A DNA stretch of 64,000 nucleotides from Gigaspora margarita (GCA_009809945.1 WTPW01000633.1:14180-78179); one strand, 5' to 3'. Counted from the stretch's first letter, positions 35,017 to 47,024 are shown. Made by a program: numbers and translations. Notes: generated by a model not told the origin, from the letters alone.

Positions 35017-36660
35017 GTGATTTCTTTGAATCTTCAATATTGTTATGACGAAGGAATTAAGTTGAGAAGGATGAATATAAGGCATTCATTCATTTTCAAA
35101 AATCCTCAGAGGTGGGAAACGCTGATGGAATGCATAATCCAGGTAAGAAATTTTTATTGCTTAATGGAATTGGAAGTGAAAAGGATGGACACAAAGCATT
35201 CATCTATTATCAATCAGTAGAGATGTTAGCATCGCCCTTAATTTTGACTTCAGCTGTTAATAGTTCGCCTTTCTTTTTGTTTACTTCCTTCGTAAGTGAA
35301 TCATTTTCGTTTTTAGTTGTCTTTAAATTATCCTTTAAATTATTGTTTTCTTCTCTTAATTCTGCTATTGATATCCCTTGTTTAGCAGAACGATGCTAGT
35401 GGAATATTTAGTGTTGGGTATTGTTGTGATGAAAAAATAAGGCATCCTTCCATTTTCAAAAATCCTCAGTGATGGGAAACATATAATCCAGATAATTTGT
35501 CGATATTATAATGGAGTTGGAATTGAAAAGTATGAACATAAAGCATTCATATTTTATCACAAATCAGCAAAGGTGGGTGACGCTGGTGAAACATTAATGT
35601 TGGATCTTGCTATGACGAAGGAATTGGAATTGAAAACAATGAACATAAGACATTCTTTCATTTTCAAAATCCGCAAAGATGTAGAACGCTTATGGAACGT
35701 ACAATCTAGGTAAGAAATTATTGATTTAATGGAATTGTAGTTGAAAGAGATGAACATAAAGCATTCATATATCATTACAAATTAGTAACACTAGTGGAAC
35801 ATTAATGTTGGATATTGTCGTATGGAGTTGAAAAGAATGTACATTTTTTATTTCAGAAATCGCAGAGATGGGAACGCTGATAGAATGTCTAATCCAGGTA
35901 AGAAAATATTTTAATGGAATTGGAGTTAAAAAAGATGAACATAAAGCATTTATATATTATTACAAATTATCAGAGATGGACTGGATATTGTTGTGACGAA
36001 AGAATTGGAGTTGAAAAGGCTGAACATAAAGCATTCATCTGTTAGCAGACAGTGGAACATTGGTGTTGGAAATTGTTAAAGAATAAAATAAAAAAAAATT
36101 CTTCCATTTCAAAAAACCATAAAGATGGGAAATGCTGATGGAATGTCTAATCCAGGTAAAAAATTATTAATATTTTGATGGAATTGTAGTTGAATAGGAT
36201 GAACATAAAGCATTCATATCATTATTACAAATTAGCAGAGGTGGATTGGATATTGTTGTGACGAAGGAATTGGAGTTGAAAAGGATGAACATAAGGCATT
36301 TTTTCATTTTCAAAAATCAGCTGAAATGGGAAAGGTTGATGGAATATCTAATCCAGGTAAGAATTGTTATTTTAATGGAATTAATTGAACATCTGTTATT
36401 AAAGATCAGCAAAGATAGGTGGAGCATTAATCTGAAAATTGTTATTATGAAGGAATTGGAATTGAATATAATGCATTCATTTCAAAAATCTGCAGAGATG
36501 AAAAACACTAATGGAATGTCTAATCCAGATTTGTTATTTTAGTGGAATTGGAGTTGAAAAGTCGGAATATTGAGGTTAGATATTGTTATAATGAAGGAAT
36601 TAAAGTTGAAAAAGATGATCAAAATTTTCAAAGTTGGGGAAAGTTGATAGAATATGCAAT
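35017..36660 (+). pseudogene. Decayed Sel1-like repeat array
   Basis: About ten remnants of a Sel1 repeat follow one another on the plus strand: GAAGGAATTGGAGTTGAAAA, GATGAACATAAAGCATTCAT, TTTCAAAAATCNGCAGAGAT, GGGAAACGCTGATGGAATG. Translated in changing frames they give YCYDEGI, GVEKDEHKAFI and FQKSAEMGNADGM, the SLR signature also seen in the gene at 26236. Spacing is 95-200 bases, frame shifts are frequent, and a TCCAGGTAAG word recurs after units (about 35142, 35705, 35893, 36152, 36353), which suggests that an intron-bearing unit was amplified before decay. It probably derives from a longer SLR gene. No intact start or end remains. Confidence 0.7.
35209..35394 (-). pseudogene. Coiled-coil gene fragment inserted in the Sel1 relic
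   Basis: On the minus strand about 62 codons are open without an ATG start: it reads HRSAKQGISIAELREENNNL and continues with LKTTKNENDSLTKEVNKKKG to a stop at about 35209. Heptad spacing of Leu/Ile/Val and the many Glu, Lys and Asn residues indicate a coiled coil. It breaks the plus-strand Sel1 array and is inverted relative to it, so it is a captured fragment from another gene. The parent gene is unknown. Confidence 0.5.
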
Positions 36661-36664
36661 ATAA

Positions 36665-37445
36665 TCAAAGCTAATAACATTTGGTGTTTTTTTTAATGGG
36701 GTTTTTAATATAAATATGTAAAATAAAAAGTACCATATATTTATTATTATTATTATTAAATAAATTTGTGCCAAAAAATTTACTTGCAAGAGTTTATAGT
36801 TTAAAGAACATAAAAATAAAAAATATATTTTATTCAATAATATAAATTACATGAAAATTGAAAATTTCATTTGAATACTTTATGAGTGCAACAAAATTTT
36901 TTTTTTAATTTAGCTATTTTGATTAAAAAATGACATAACTTTGTATTTAGAGGCATAAATTGCTTCTATTAATAAATTTTTGTATTAAAGTGAATTGGAG
37001 ATTTTATAATGCTTTTTATAGGCATTAGAAGTTTAATCAACCCAGAATCAAGAAACCAAAATGCAAAATGTTTAAACAAGACAAGAATTATTAAAGTCTG
37101 AAAAAGCATAAATTTATTAAAAATTAGTTATATAGGTTACTATATTTTGAGAAATAACAGGCATGAGAGTTATTTAGAAAATCTTGTTCTTTAAAAATAG
37201 GTACTTAGTTTTGAAGTTATACCTATGTGCACCTAAATGATGTGTATTCATATTAAGGTTTTAGCAAATGATTTGATATATTAAGCAGTTTTAAGAAAAT
37301 TTTTATTTTTGCCTCAAAATAATATCCATATATATATTTCAAATATTATACAAGTGGGTACTAGTATTATTTTATAAAAATATGGTAGATAATTTATTTT
37401 AACTATTTTTATATATTTTATTTTAAAAATTTATTTATTAAATAT
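36665..37445. other. AT-rich intergenic stretch, no feature seen
   Basis: There is an ATT trinucleotide run near 36735 and otherwise nothing supportable before the stop codon of the minus-strand pseudogene. Confidence 0.55.
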
Positions 37446-37448
37446 TTT

Positions 37449-40400
37449 TTAATTATCTTTCAAAGATAGTAAATATTCTTTAGCTGAAACACTAACTAAT
37501 TCTTTAACCCGCCTTCCCTTTGTAACTACCTCTTTAGTTTTATAAATATCTTCATGAAGAATATTATATAACTGAATAAGACCCTTTTGATAAAAATTAA
37601 ACATTCGTGTATAACCATCTGGTTTCATTTCTTGTGCATGGTGAAAAAGATCATGTTGTGTAGGATTAGGATAATTAAATGTACTAGTAAGTTCATCAAC
37701 AAGTTTCCAGAAAGCTTTAGTATATTGTTTAATATTTCGATCTCCTGTATTAACTACATTGTCTTCTACAAATTCATTGTATAAAAGCAACAATCTTTCA
37801 CGTTCATCTTGAATTGCCATTATTCTTTGCTTTAAAATTACTGGATCTGATAAACCAAATGTTAAATTTTGTTTAACAAATTTTACACCATATTGTTCCA
37901 GAGCTTCATCAAAAGCTAGATAATGATTTTCTCTAGTAATATTTACTGAAGCAACATGCTTAAATAGCTCATATTGCTGTGGGTATCGTGATACTGACTC
38001 CAAAAAGGTTACAACTAATGATACATAAATATTTTTGCCAGTTGCAGGAAATAGTAGTGCAAATGCAGCTAAATTTTTTAATTGCATATCTGCATTACCT
38101 AAACGAATTCCTATACGATGACCTTTCCAAAATCTAGCTAAACGGTAATATAGAAACCATACTTTTAGAATATTATTATTACCTCTAAATATAGTTTCTG
38201 TATCTAATAGTATATTTTTACCATTTAAATGAAGACGAATTGCTATTCCGACAGCAGCATGTATTAATTCTAACACTTTACAAGTTGCACGATAGTCTAC
38301 ATTTTGTTCTAGCTTGTCAAGAAATCGCACACCAAGTTTTGCTGCCATACTATAAAGGCCATATCCACTAAATGCTGTAATTAAAGCACTATACATGGCC
38401 TTTGATGTATGCCATTGACCAAGAATAAATCTGCAAGTTAAATCTTTATTTGAATATGATTTAGTTCTTGCAAAAATAGCTGCATCACATGCTAAATCAA
38501 CTACATTTTGTTCAAGATCATTTAGATACATATCAATTGATTTGAATACAGCAGTATTGCTATCAGGTGCTGGTCCAGGTTCTAATATAACAATATTAGG
38601 TGGATTTATTTGACATCCTGATTCTATTTTAGAAGATATTTCTTCATTAATTTCTTTAATACTAAAGTTTTTTTCATGTTTATTTACTAACTGTTCTATA
38701 ATTTGATCAAAATTTTCATCCCATTTGGATGTAAATTCTGATTGACCAAATAGATTTTCTTGAGGATTTAAACTTTCTTGAACAAGAGAGGAAATATTAA
38801 ATGGAAGCTCAAACTGGAATACCATTCTTAAAGTAGCATGTGCAGATTATCATGTAACATTATATATATTTCCATATTTAAAAACAATATTTTTAAAATC
38901 AATGTTATTAATAACTGCAACATTCCATATATTGGGACCTTTTATTAATCTTGTTAATGGGTTTGTTTTTTTAATACGCTCTTTTTCCAATTTTGTTTCA
39001 TGTTTCCATATATAAGATGTAATATGTACTGCACGTAAAATTGCTTGCAAAGAAGTTATTAACTTGGGCTTTTTGCACAAAGAAGACATAGTATAGGTAA
39101 TCCATATTTTCCATGAACGGAATGCTATTGTCAGAATAATAGATGCAAGAAATGATGTAATCTTTTTTATAGAACTTGTATCAAATTCTGATGGTGCTTT
39201 TTCACACTGTTTTTTTTTCTTTTCTCTTACTGCATATTTTTGTTGTTCAATAGATTCAATTAATCCATCAAAAAAATTAGTAAGAGCTAAAGGAAAACTA
39301 GTATAATATTCATCTAATAATGATGGATTTTCTAGTTTATTGCTGTTTTTTTTAATTTTATCACGTGAATTACATATTGATTCTCCTAGTATTTCTCCAA
39401 ATTGTCTGCATTCTTCTGCTTTTGCATGCTTTTTATCTGTAAATGAATAATTTTCAAGTTTATTAGTTTTCATAGCTATTTTTACAAGCAATGGACTAGG
39501 TAAATTATGCTCTGTGTTAGTAGAAGATAAAGAACTTAAATTTGAAGGCTCTAATAATTTCATCATATGCCATAATACATTTTCTTTTTTGATCTTATTT
39601 TGAGAATATAAAAGGTTTGATAGCCAATTTGAAAAAAGTCTTAAAACATGGTTAGTATCATCATTATGTAATTCATTATTAACACATGTTATAGATGCAT
39701 TTCCTGATTTTCGACGTATATGAAGATGTCCACCATTGTTTTCAAAACAATTTGTACAAATATATCTAATACGATAATTATTAGTAACCCTTAAAGTAAT
39801 ATTTGGAATGATTTGAAAAGCTGGACATGATTTAAAGCCAAGACATAGTATTTGAATATCCTTTCCACATATATTCCAGCAATGTTCTACACAATCATTA
39901 CCTCTGCTAAAGAACCTTTTATATTTGTTGCAAAGTAAACATTTTTTTCTATGAATTATACTTTTACTAGTTTTTCTTCTTTGTTTAGCACCAGATGAGT
40001 GAAGTTTGCTATTATCAAAATTGAAATGACTTGAACAAACTCCTAACTCAGTTATGTTGAAATTTTCTTCTGGGGTTATTTCTACTTCCCAAGTTCCAAT
40101 TAACTGAGATAATGATACTAAATTAGTTGTTGAATTGCAACGTTTAATCTCTCCATTTAAGTTATCAAAAATAACACAGGGTGATCATTTTAATGTTTTA
40201 ACTTCTGGAATTTCATAACTCTCATTATCTTCATTCTCAAGTAATATATTTTCAACATCACCTTTTTCGTTTTCTATTATCTGATCTTCTAACAAACTTC
40301 TTATTTTTGTTGCAGCCAAATAATCATGAGTAAATTCTTGATTATTTTGATCTGTAATCTAATTTTTTTCTAGGTCCTCAAGTCTAGAACAATAATTATC

Positions 40401-40519
40401 CATATTTTGATCTATAATCATAGATTCTTTAAGATATTCAGATCTAGAATAATTATCCATATTTGATCAGCAATTAAAGTTACATCTGGATCTTCAATTC
40501 TTGAATAATAACTGTCCAT
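37449..40519 (-). pseudogene. Multi-domain repeat-borne protein, decayed (possibly DUF6589-like)
   Basis: One reading direction carries about 1,000 codons from an ATG near 40519 to a stop at 37449. It is interrupted by a one-base loss near 40465 and in-frame stops at 40359, 40185 and 38847-38852. An acidic N-terminus with repeated MDNYxSRLED-type words comes first. A Cys/His-rich segment follows (CLLCNKYKRFF near 39940, YICTNCF near 39755), then a helical region (39566-38850) and a long C-terminal part (38825-37449) with FILGQWHTSKAMYSALITAF and FSGYGLYSMAAKLGVRFLD. The two largest open parts are in the same frame. The style is that of a high-copy protein family of Rhizophagus of probable transposon origin; the DUF6589 link is from memory and unverified. 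Every stop could arise from a C-to-T change. Confidence 0.65.
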
Positions 40520-40713
40520 AGCTGATAAATTGATTATAGAAAGGGATTTATTAAAAGAGCTTTGATAGTAAGTATTTGTAACTAATAAAAATTTGAGATA
40601 ATATGATTTTGGATAGAAGTCTAACAGGTGTCTTATTTATTATGAATTCAACTAACTACTACAATAAATACTTTGGAAAAGCAAAGGTCTTTTTTAATTT
40701 TTAATAATTCNTT

Positions 40714-40960
40714 ANCTTGTTTANTGCATCAAAAGTGCATCANGGGTANGTCAAGAATAACTCAGNTTTACATAAGNAGAGCATTTNCCTGNGTTTCNAA
40801 TTTCNCTGTGTTTCAAATATAAAGTAAAGTTCCAATTATATTATATAGTTGGAAACTTTACTTTGTATTTGCAATGCAGGAAGATGTTCTCCTTATGCAA
40901 ACCCGGATCATTCTTGATGTACTCTGATGCACTTTCAATGCACTAAGTAAGGTAGGGCAG
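40714..40960. repeat. Foldback with ambiguous bases in one arm only
   Basis: AAAGTGCATCA through AACTCAG on the left pairs with GGATCATTCTTGATGTACTC and GATGCACTTT on the right. The centre is AAAGTAAAGTTCCAATTATA with its complement (40822-40868). A dozen N calls lie in 40711-40806, none in the right arm. Confidence 0.7.
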
Positions 40961-40964
40961 CTGT

Positions 40965-42430
40965 TAATATGTTTTAAAAAAAGCATTTTAAACATAATTG
41001 AGAAAAATGTTTCAGATGAGTTTTCAGAAAAGGGCATTTTTGGCGTGAATTTTAAAAGGCATGCCTAACAAAAGCATTTTAGAAAATGCATTTCATATGT
41101 TTCAGGCAAATTTGCTAGAATTTATATAACGGGCATGGGCATTATTTCAAAATTACGCCCCCTAAAAATAGCATAGATGGTTTCGAAATAACACCCATGC
41201 GCACTCCGAAATACACCATTTATAAACAGCTTGACAGTATGCACGCATCAATAAAGTTATTGTCACAGATCATAATTTAAAATGAAATTTACATTCTTTA
41301 CTTAAGGGCCGTGTCATTAATCATCTGATTATTTTTTATTAGAGGCCTACTCCCCCTTCCCCCCTCTTTAATATAAATTTGGTCAGGTTCCTATATATAA
41401 TTTCAATATTTTTTACCCCCTCCTGCCCTAAAAAATCACCTGATTTTTGTCACTTCCCTAACCTGCTAGCCTTCTAAAACCCTAAAACCCACTAATACAT
41501 GTTTATTATATTTTTTTTAAACCAACCCTAACCCTAAACCCATAACCCTAAAAAATGCACCCAACAAAATTTAGTTTTCAAGATTTTATACTATCATTTC
41601 ATTTTAATCTGGATTTCATTATGATCTGTCACAGTTATTAATTATACATTACAAATAAATTGAATCATATTTTCATTAATCATTATCCTAATACAATTTT
41701 GCTTTCGCGTGTATCTTCACATCGCATGGTATTGGTAGTAACTTCTCTTATTCCAGCGATAGATAGTTTGTTCACTTAATTACAAAGAATAATTCCGAAT
41801 TAGTAAGTTTGCATATTTCTAAAAATTTAGGTTACAATTGAAAAATTGCATGCAATGATAAATTTCATGGAACATATTCGTAACAGAATTCAGTACTGGT
41901 TGGTTTGCTATTATTTTGAGTAAAATTTTTTTGGAATTTAAACCACCTTGCTTGATCAAAATAAGTTTCGCTATGAACAATAATGGTTTTAAAGTTAGTG
42001 TTATTAGATGAAACCTATAGACTTGTTAAAATAATTTTTTAAAAACAAATTATGAATGGTGATGAAACTGATGAAAGGTGATGAAGCTAATAGAAGGGCT
42101 AGTATTGGAAAATTTTTTATACAAAATAACAAAAGACGAATCCTACCCCAAATCCTGCGAATGATAAAATTAGTGTTTGACCATCTAAATTCGCAAAAAT
42201 TTGCTCCCTCAAAATGCTAGACAAAATTGCTCATTGACTGTCTAACCATAGGTTTATGAAAAATCCTACTAGATATGACTGCAATATCAATTATCATCTC
42301 GAACTTTGGGGCAATCGCTTTGTTTCCTTTTATCAGCTTCGTCATCTTTGTCATCAAATTCCAATGTAGAAGACACATTGTGTGAAAATTTTTTAATACT
42401 TCGCCACATGCATTAAGTCTCAAGATGTAG
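40965..42430. other. Intergenic DNA with short telomere-like tract
   Basis: 41335-41570 holds C-rich runs (CTCCCCCTTCCCCCC) and AACCCTAACCCTAAACCC. Around 42350-42240 the minus strand has a short acidic reading (EFDDKDDEADKRKQSD) that ends at a stop and could be an exon relic. The frame 42217-42423 overlaps it in another phase. Nothing more can be supported. Confidence 0.4.
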
Positions 42431-42439
42431 AAATTGTAA

Positions 42440-43037
42440 TATCAATATCGATATCGATAGTATTTTACAGCTTTCACTTGGTCATAAATCGGTTTGTTAA
42501 AATATCAATCATGCTAAAGTTTGACAGTATGCATGCATCAATACGAGTTCAATTGACCTTATACCAATATTAAATTCATCAACGATTGTATTTTTAAGAA
42601 TTTATGGTTTAAGTTCGAAATCAGAAAGTGAAATGGGAGATATCTGGAGATAAAAAAGCAAGGATTAGGTATAGAATTTAGAAAGAAAATTTATGATCGT
42701 AAAAGAATTCATGATTATATAAATAAGATTAAAAATAAAAATTAATATGTTGCTAATTTAATTCTTTCAATAATTTATGGTATTTAAAGATTCACTAAAT
42801 ATTATACTGTAGATATATGTTATGGGCAAATTTTAACTATTTGTATAATATTTTTTACAGGAAACTTCATTAATTCAATTTTTATAATACATATTTTTAC
42901 AACTAAATTTTTCACTAATCATCATTTTATTATTTTATAAATAGGTACATATAGATATAAAACATACATAAAAGTAAATAACCCAACGAATCCAAGAAAC
43001 TTTTTAAATCCTATCCATACTAGGCTAATATTGTTAT
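42440..43037. other. AT-rich stretch, no feature seen
   Basis: No gene, hairpin or repeat boundary was recognised. Confidence 0.5.
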
Positions 43038-43259
43038 TTAATACAGTAACCTCTTTGATTTTTCATTTTCATTTTCATTATCATTACTTTCTTCATTAGC
43101 AGGTGTAATCGAATGTTCACACGTTAACCATTCCCTAAATTTATTTTGAGCTAATCTATTATGTGATGTTCCAATATCATCACTGTTTTCGTATTCTACT
43201 TCAGATAATTCATCTTTCCTTTCATTGTCAAAAATTTTCTTGTAAGGATCATTATTCAT
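43038..43259 (-). CDS. Small acidic protein or terminal exon, unknown
   Basis: A 73-codon frame begins MNNDPYKKIFDNERKDELSE and is rich in Glu, Asp and Asn, ending in ENENEKSKRLLY. There is no domain, signal or membrane segment. It follows, on the same strand, exon relics of a Snu114-like gene and of an unknown protein, so it may be a displaced last exon rather than an independent gene. Codon choice is plausible, but conservation cannot be judged. Confidence 0.35.
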   Translation of the reverse strand: MNNDPYKKIFDNERKDELSEVEYENSDDIGTSHNRLAQNKFREWLTCEHSITPANEESNDNENENEKSKRLLY

Positions 43260-43407
43260 TTGTGATGAAGAAATTATAAGATGGATAGGATGAAGTACAT
43301 ATGTACGAATATATGACAGGGGATTATTAACATACTAGGTTGCTTGTTTGATTGAATGTACAATATATATTTGACGCTTCATATTAAAAAAAAAATATAA
43401 GGCTTAC

Positions 43408-43667
43408 CTAGATTCAAAAATCCAGACATCCAAAACTTCCTGTATAGTCATGTCCTCTTCATTGTCAATTGAATATCCTTCTTCAATGAACCTTTACAAT
43501 CTAACCTTTTATAACAGATCCACTCAGAATCTGACCGAACACGTCAAAAGTTGACGCGTCAGATGAATTATATAACTTTGTCACGTAAATCATTAAAGGA
43601 CCATCTGAGTCGCATTTATACATGGCTTCTGCCACCTCTGTATCCATCGGTCCAGTGTATGTGTGTT
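43408..43667 (-). pseudogene. Snu114/EFTUD2-like (U5 snRNP GTPase) fragment
   Basis: The minus strand reads HTYTGPMDTEVAEAMYKCDS, DGPLMIYVTKLY and FDVFGQILSG, then after an in-frame TAG at 43501-43503 and a one-base insertion, EEGYSIDNEED and a GTAAGC donor at the end. This order matches domain II of the spliceosomal EF-2-like GTPase Snu114/EFTUD2, which drives U5 snRNP rearrangements during splicing. A TTTTTTAG acceptor precedes it. The GTPase domain and the C-terminal EF-2 domains are missing, so only about 85 residues remain. The exon upstream on the same strand is not Snu114 and joins out of phase. It is a dispersed exon copy, not the working gene. Confidence 0.7.
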
Positions 43668-43796
43668 CTAAAAAATAAATATATATATATATATATATAT
43701 ATTTCTTTTATACAATATCAACATGAGAAAATTACAAAAAACAGGCAATTTTTTTACTCTAATTTTATAGATTTTGTGTAAACCATCTACACTCAC

Positions 43797-44347
43797 TTCT
43801 GTCTGAAAAGGTTCTCTTTTAATTGCGTCCATTTCATTTTGGGCAGCTACAAGTTCTTCTTGATTATAACTTGACCAGTCACTAGCACGTTTTAATTTTT
43901 CGTAAGCACTACGAAGAGCGTCAACTCTTTCTTTAAGAATATTTAAGACTTAGAAGTTTAAGAAACTTTGCAAGATTAATATTATTCCAAAGAAGTTATT
44001 ACTTGCTTCAACATACATGTAAGGACCACCACGGTTATTATTACGATAGGCAGTATCGTGTGCAAGGTCACCTCGATTATTATCTGGACTAGTAAATTGT
44101 CAACCTTTTTTATAATTTAAAGCTCTGTTTAATGCTAATTCCACAGTACGTCGCCTACTAGGAACAAGATTCTTTGCCACATTATCTACATTATATTCTC
44201 CTGGTGATGAACAACCTTATCGACAAACCCAGTTGCTGGACCAAAGAATTGGTCCAGTACTATCCGAGTAGTGGTTTAATATGTGAGAAGCCTTCAGATA
44301 GATATCTAGAGAGGCTAAGGCTTTTTTTAAAATCGCTTCATCTTCCC
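43797..44347 (-). pseudogene. Two-exon relic of an unknown protein
   Basis: Exon 44347-44003 and exon 43948-43797 join in frame across a 54-nt GT-AG intron. Two in-frame stops interrupt the first exon (44217-44219 and 44100-44102). Readable parts include LVPSRRRTVELALNRALNY, DLAHDTAY, GGPYMYVEA and a helical LKERVDALRSAYEKLKRASD. A GTGAGT donor follows the second exon, so further exons once existed. The HD--Y element followed by PY-Y is loosely like the catalytic His-Asp-Tyr pattern of the phospholipase A2 fold in parvovirus-type capsid proteins, but the calcium loop is not evident and the likeness may be chance. I do not recognise the family. The plus-strand frames 43551-43781 and 44174-44389 are shadows. 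Confidence 0.4.
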
Positions 44348-44399
44348 CTATTACTTATAGAAAATAAGAAAAAAATGAACCTTTTATAAAATGTAAAAC

Positions 44400-45400
44400 G
44401 TAACATAACAGATAATAGCTTTTGTGATAATATTATATATCATTACCTGCGAATAAATTTTGTACAAAAGCTCTAGAATGAATGCACAAACAAATGTTGG
44501 CTTTTAATTAATAAATGTATTTGAGTAAAATGAACAAACATAAGATCCAAAGCAGGATTCAGAGCAAGTTCGAATGTAATCCTGAAAAGCTTAATCCCTA
44601 AGATCATAGTAATAACAGTGCTAACAACCTGTCAGCTTGATTTTAGAAGTCTTTCCGAAGCTAAGTTGCGAAAAAATTACTACTTTACGACTTGTTCAGT
44701 AAGTAGTATGAAGATTCGTAGTTTTTTACTATAGTTAGGCTTGGAAGCAACAGTAAACTTCGAGCTCGACATCCTTTTCCGTTTGCATATCTAACTTCTC
44801 CAAATTTTTGTTGTTAATAGATTGAACCCCGTAGAATACTGTTATTTAAAGACTTTTTTTGATATCAATTGACGGTCATGTGGTTCGATTAAGAGCGAAT
44901 AAAATTTTTTTGAAAATTTTATAGTAAATTTCCAAAATGTGATCTACATTTTTACTATGATCGGACACTCATATATATGAACATGTGATATATTCCCTGA
45001 CTGATAGACGTGCATTCAAGTTTACTCGTACAGGTGTGTCCTTGTTATGCTTCGGACAACAAGAAATGTGTCGGACAAATACTGTGAGCTATAGCAAATT
45101 GGTGTAATTTTTTTATCCGTCTGATGATTACCATAATAAATTAATTATTAGTAGTTAAGTACATTCAAATATCTGTGCTTAAGGTAACTAATTGGCTGTA
45201 AATCAGAATAGATAGGTTGCGCAACCAAAATTCAGCAGCTCGACAAACTTCCAGGATGTTTACTAATAATCTAATAATACACTTGCTAAATAAAATTGTC
45301 TAGCATTAATTTTGCTATAATATAGTTATTATTATATGACGGGTAAACCCTGAGTCAGCTGCTAGTAAAATTCACATTGATCACTTTTTTTATGTAAAAT
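44400..45400. other. Intergenic stretch, no feature seen
   Basis: Composition is more balanced than average. Nothing supportable was found on either strand. Confidence 0.5.
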
Positions 45401-45404
45401 CTGA

Positions 45405-45465
45405 GATAATTAGTAAAATCTGAAATTATGATTAAAATCTGAGATTATTAGTAAAATCTGAGTTT
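45405..45465 (+). repeat. Tandem repeat AGTAAAATCTGAGATTATT
   Basis: About four units of roughly 21 bases, with a few substitutions. Confidence 0.7.
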
Positions 45466-45527
45466 TTTGTGAAAAATGCAGAAACTGATATAGATAGGGT
45501 GAAATTTGCTATTTATAAAAACTGTTC

Positions 45528-45840
45528 TAAATTTTGAGCGAAGATATTTCAACAAGTACCTGATCAAATTCGATGAAAAATTTTTTATTTGAATTCTATG
45601 AATCCATAAAATATAAAAAAAAATTAAATGAATTTGGTTATGTGATTGTCGAGATATCTTCACTCAAAATTTAGAAAAAAATCAAACGCTTATTAAAATA
45701 TAAGCTGCGCTGAATTTTTTCTAAAGCTTAGAGCGAAGATATCTCAACAGCCACCTGATCAAATTTGATGAAAATTTTTTAACGAATTTGATCAAGTGGT
45801 TGTCAAGATATCTTGCTCAAAGTTCAGAACAAAAATCAAA
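45528..45840. mobile_element. Two adjacent hairpin elements, GAAGATATCT family
   Basis: Each unit has TTTGAGCGAAGATATCTCAA and CACCTGATCAAATT on the left and the inverted TTGTCGAGATATCTTC and CAAAGTTNAGAA on the right. They are separated by ATTAAAATATAAGCTGCGC. Further units lie at 48294-48720. Confidence 0.7.
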
Positions 45841-46019
45841 ACGCCTATACCAGTACGATCACATGGAATGTGCAACATGAAATGTGGAGGGATGTATCTT
45901 TTAACTTTTTTGATGTCCACTATTCTGATTTTCTAAAATCCTTTTTTGGGATTTTCATTTATTCATTTTTAGAAGGAGTTAAGATTTTTGCATATAACTC
46001 GCATGTAGATCATGATCTA

Positions 46020-46790
46020 TGATGTGATGCAAATCTTACGCAACTGATTATTAATTATATATGATGCAAAGCTGACGTTATAATTAATGGTGTAGTTCAA
46101 GATGGCAGGAACATATATTCACTATATAATTTTTAATCTACTGGATAAATTTTTTTGATCTTCAACAGTTATTAACATAGTAAAACAGCGCACCTAAGTC
46201 CGTGAAACTCAAAATTTCTGAATCTGCTCCCGTTTGCTCTAGTTGCGGCAATTAACTAATCTTACTAACTTATTTAAGCAAAAAAAATGCATAAAAAAGC
46301 AATCTTTAAGTATTACAACTGTTGAGCTGAGCTATATTGAGCTGTGCTAAGCTGAGCACTATCGTAGAAAATCATATCATTGTATTATATTATTCTTGTA
46401 ATAATAAAAAAAATTATGATTTGATATAGTCAGACCGTAAGAAAATTTAAGTGACGATACTATTTAAATCAGTAATTATGTTCATTTGCATGTTAATGTC
46501 GTAATTGATTCATCATAATTCGTAATTGATCATCATAATTTGTAATTGATCTATTACTATATGAATTAATAATAAGTTGCCAGCACTTTGAATTTTTGAA
46601 ATTTAACAAATAGACTTCCATTTGTTATACGCACATTTGTATCTTTGAAATTAACTGAGATATGGATAACATTAATAACATGCATTAGTGAGTCATATAC
46701 TGTGTCTCGCCAGAATAGTAAGGTTTATAACAGTAACTCTTGATAAAAACTATAATAATTTCAATGTGAACTAATTCAATCCCACCCACA
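46020..46790. other. Spacer with small tandem words
   Basis: GAGCTGAGCTATATTGAGCT near 46323 and three GTAATTGAT(T)CATCATAAT units near 46500-46550. No gene is seen. Confidence 0.5.
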
Positions 46791-47020
46791 TATGGGCTAC
46801 CGTCAATAGAAATAAGGCAGATCGTTACTTTACAGCTCATATCTTATTGAAGTAATCTTGATGATTTAATATTCATAAGAAGCTTAGATTGTAGGCTTTC
46901 TTTTGACCATTAAATCATCAAAATGGCTTCAAGATTCAATGAGATATGAGCTGTGAAAGAAAAGGTATTGATTTTTTTTAAAGTATCAATCTGCCTTATT
47001 TCTATTGACGGCAGCCCATA
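46791..47020. mobile_element. MITE, ends TATGGGCTACCGTCAATAG
   Basis: TATGGGCTACCGTCAATAGA on the left pairs with TCTATTGACGGCAGCCCATA on the right, then ATAAGGCAGAT with ATCTGCCTTAT. Inner arms (AGCTCATATCTTATTGAA and inverted) pair too. The borders are TA. Confidence 0.75.
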
Positions 47021-47024
47021 TTAT

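Noticed and set aside
35112..35399. 95-codon plus-strand frame
   Set aside because: The first third is Sel1 relic; the rest is the antisense of the coiled-coil fragment.
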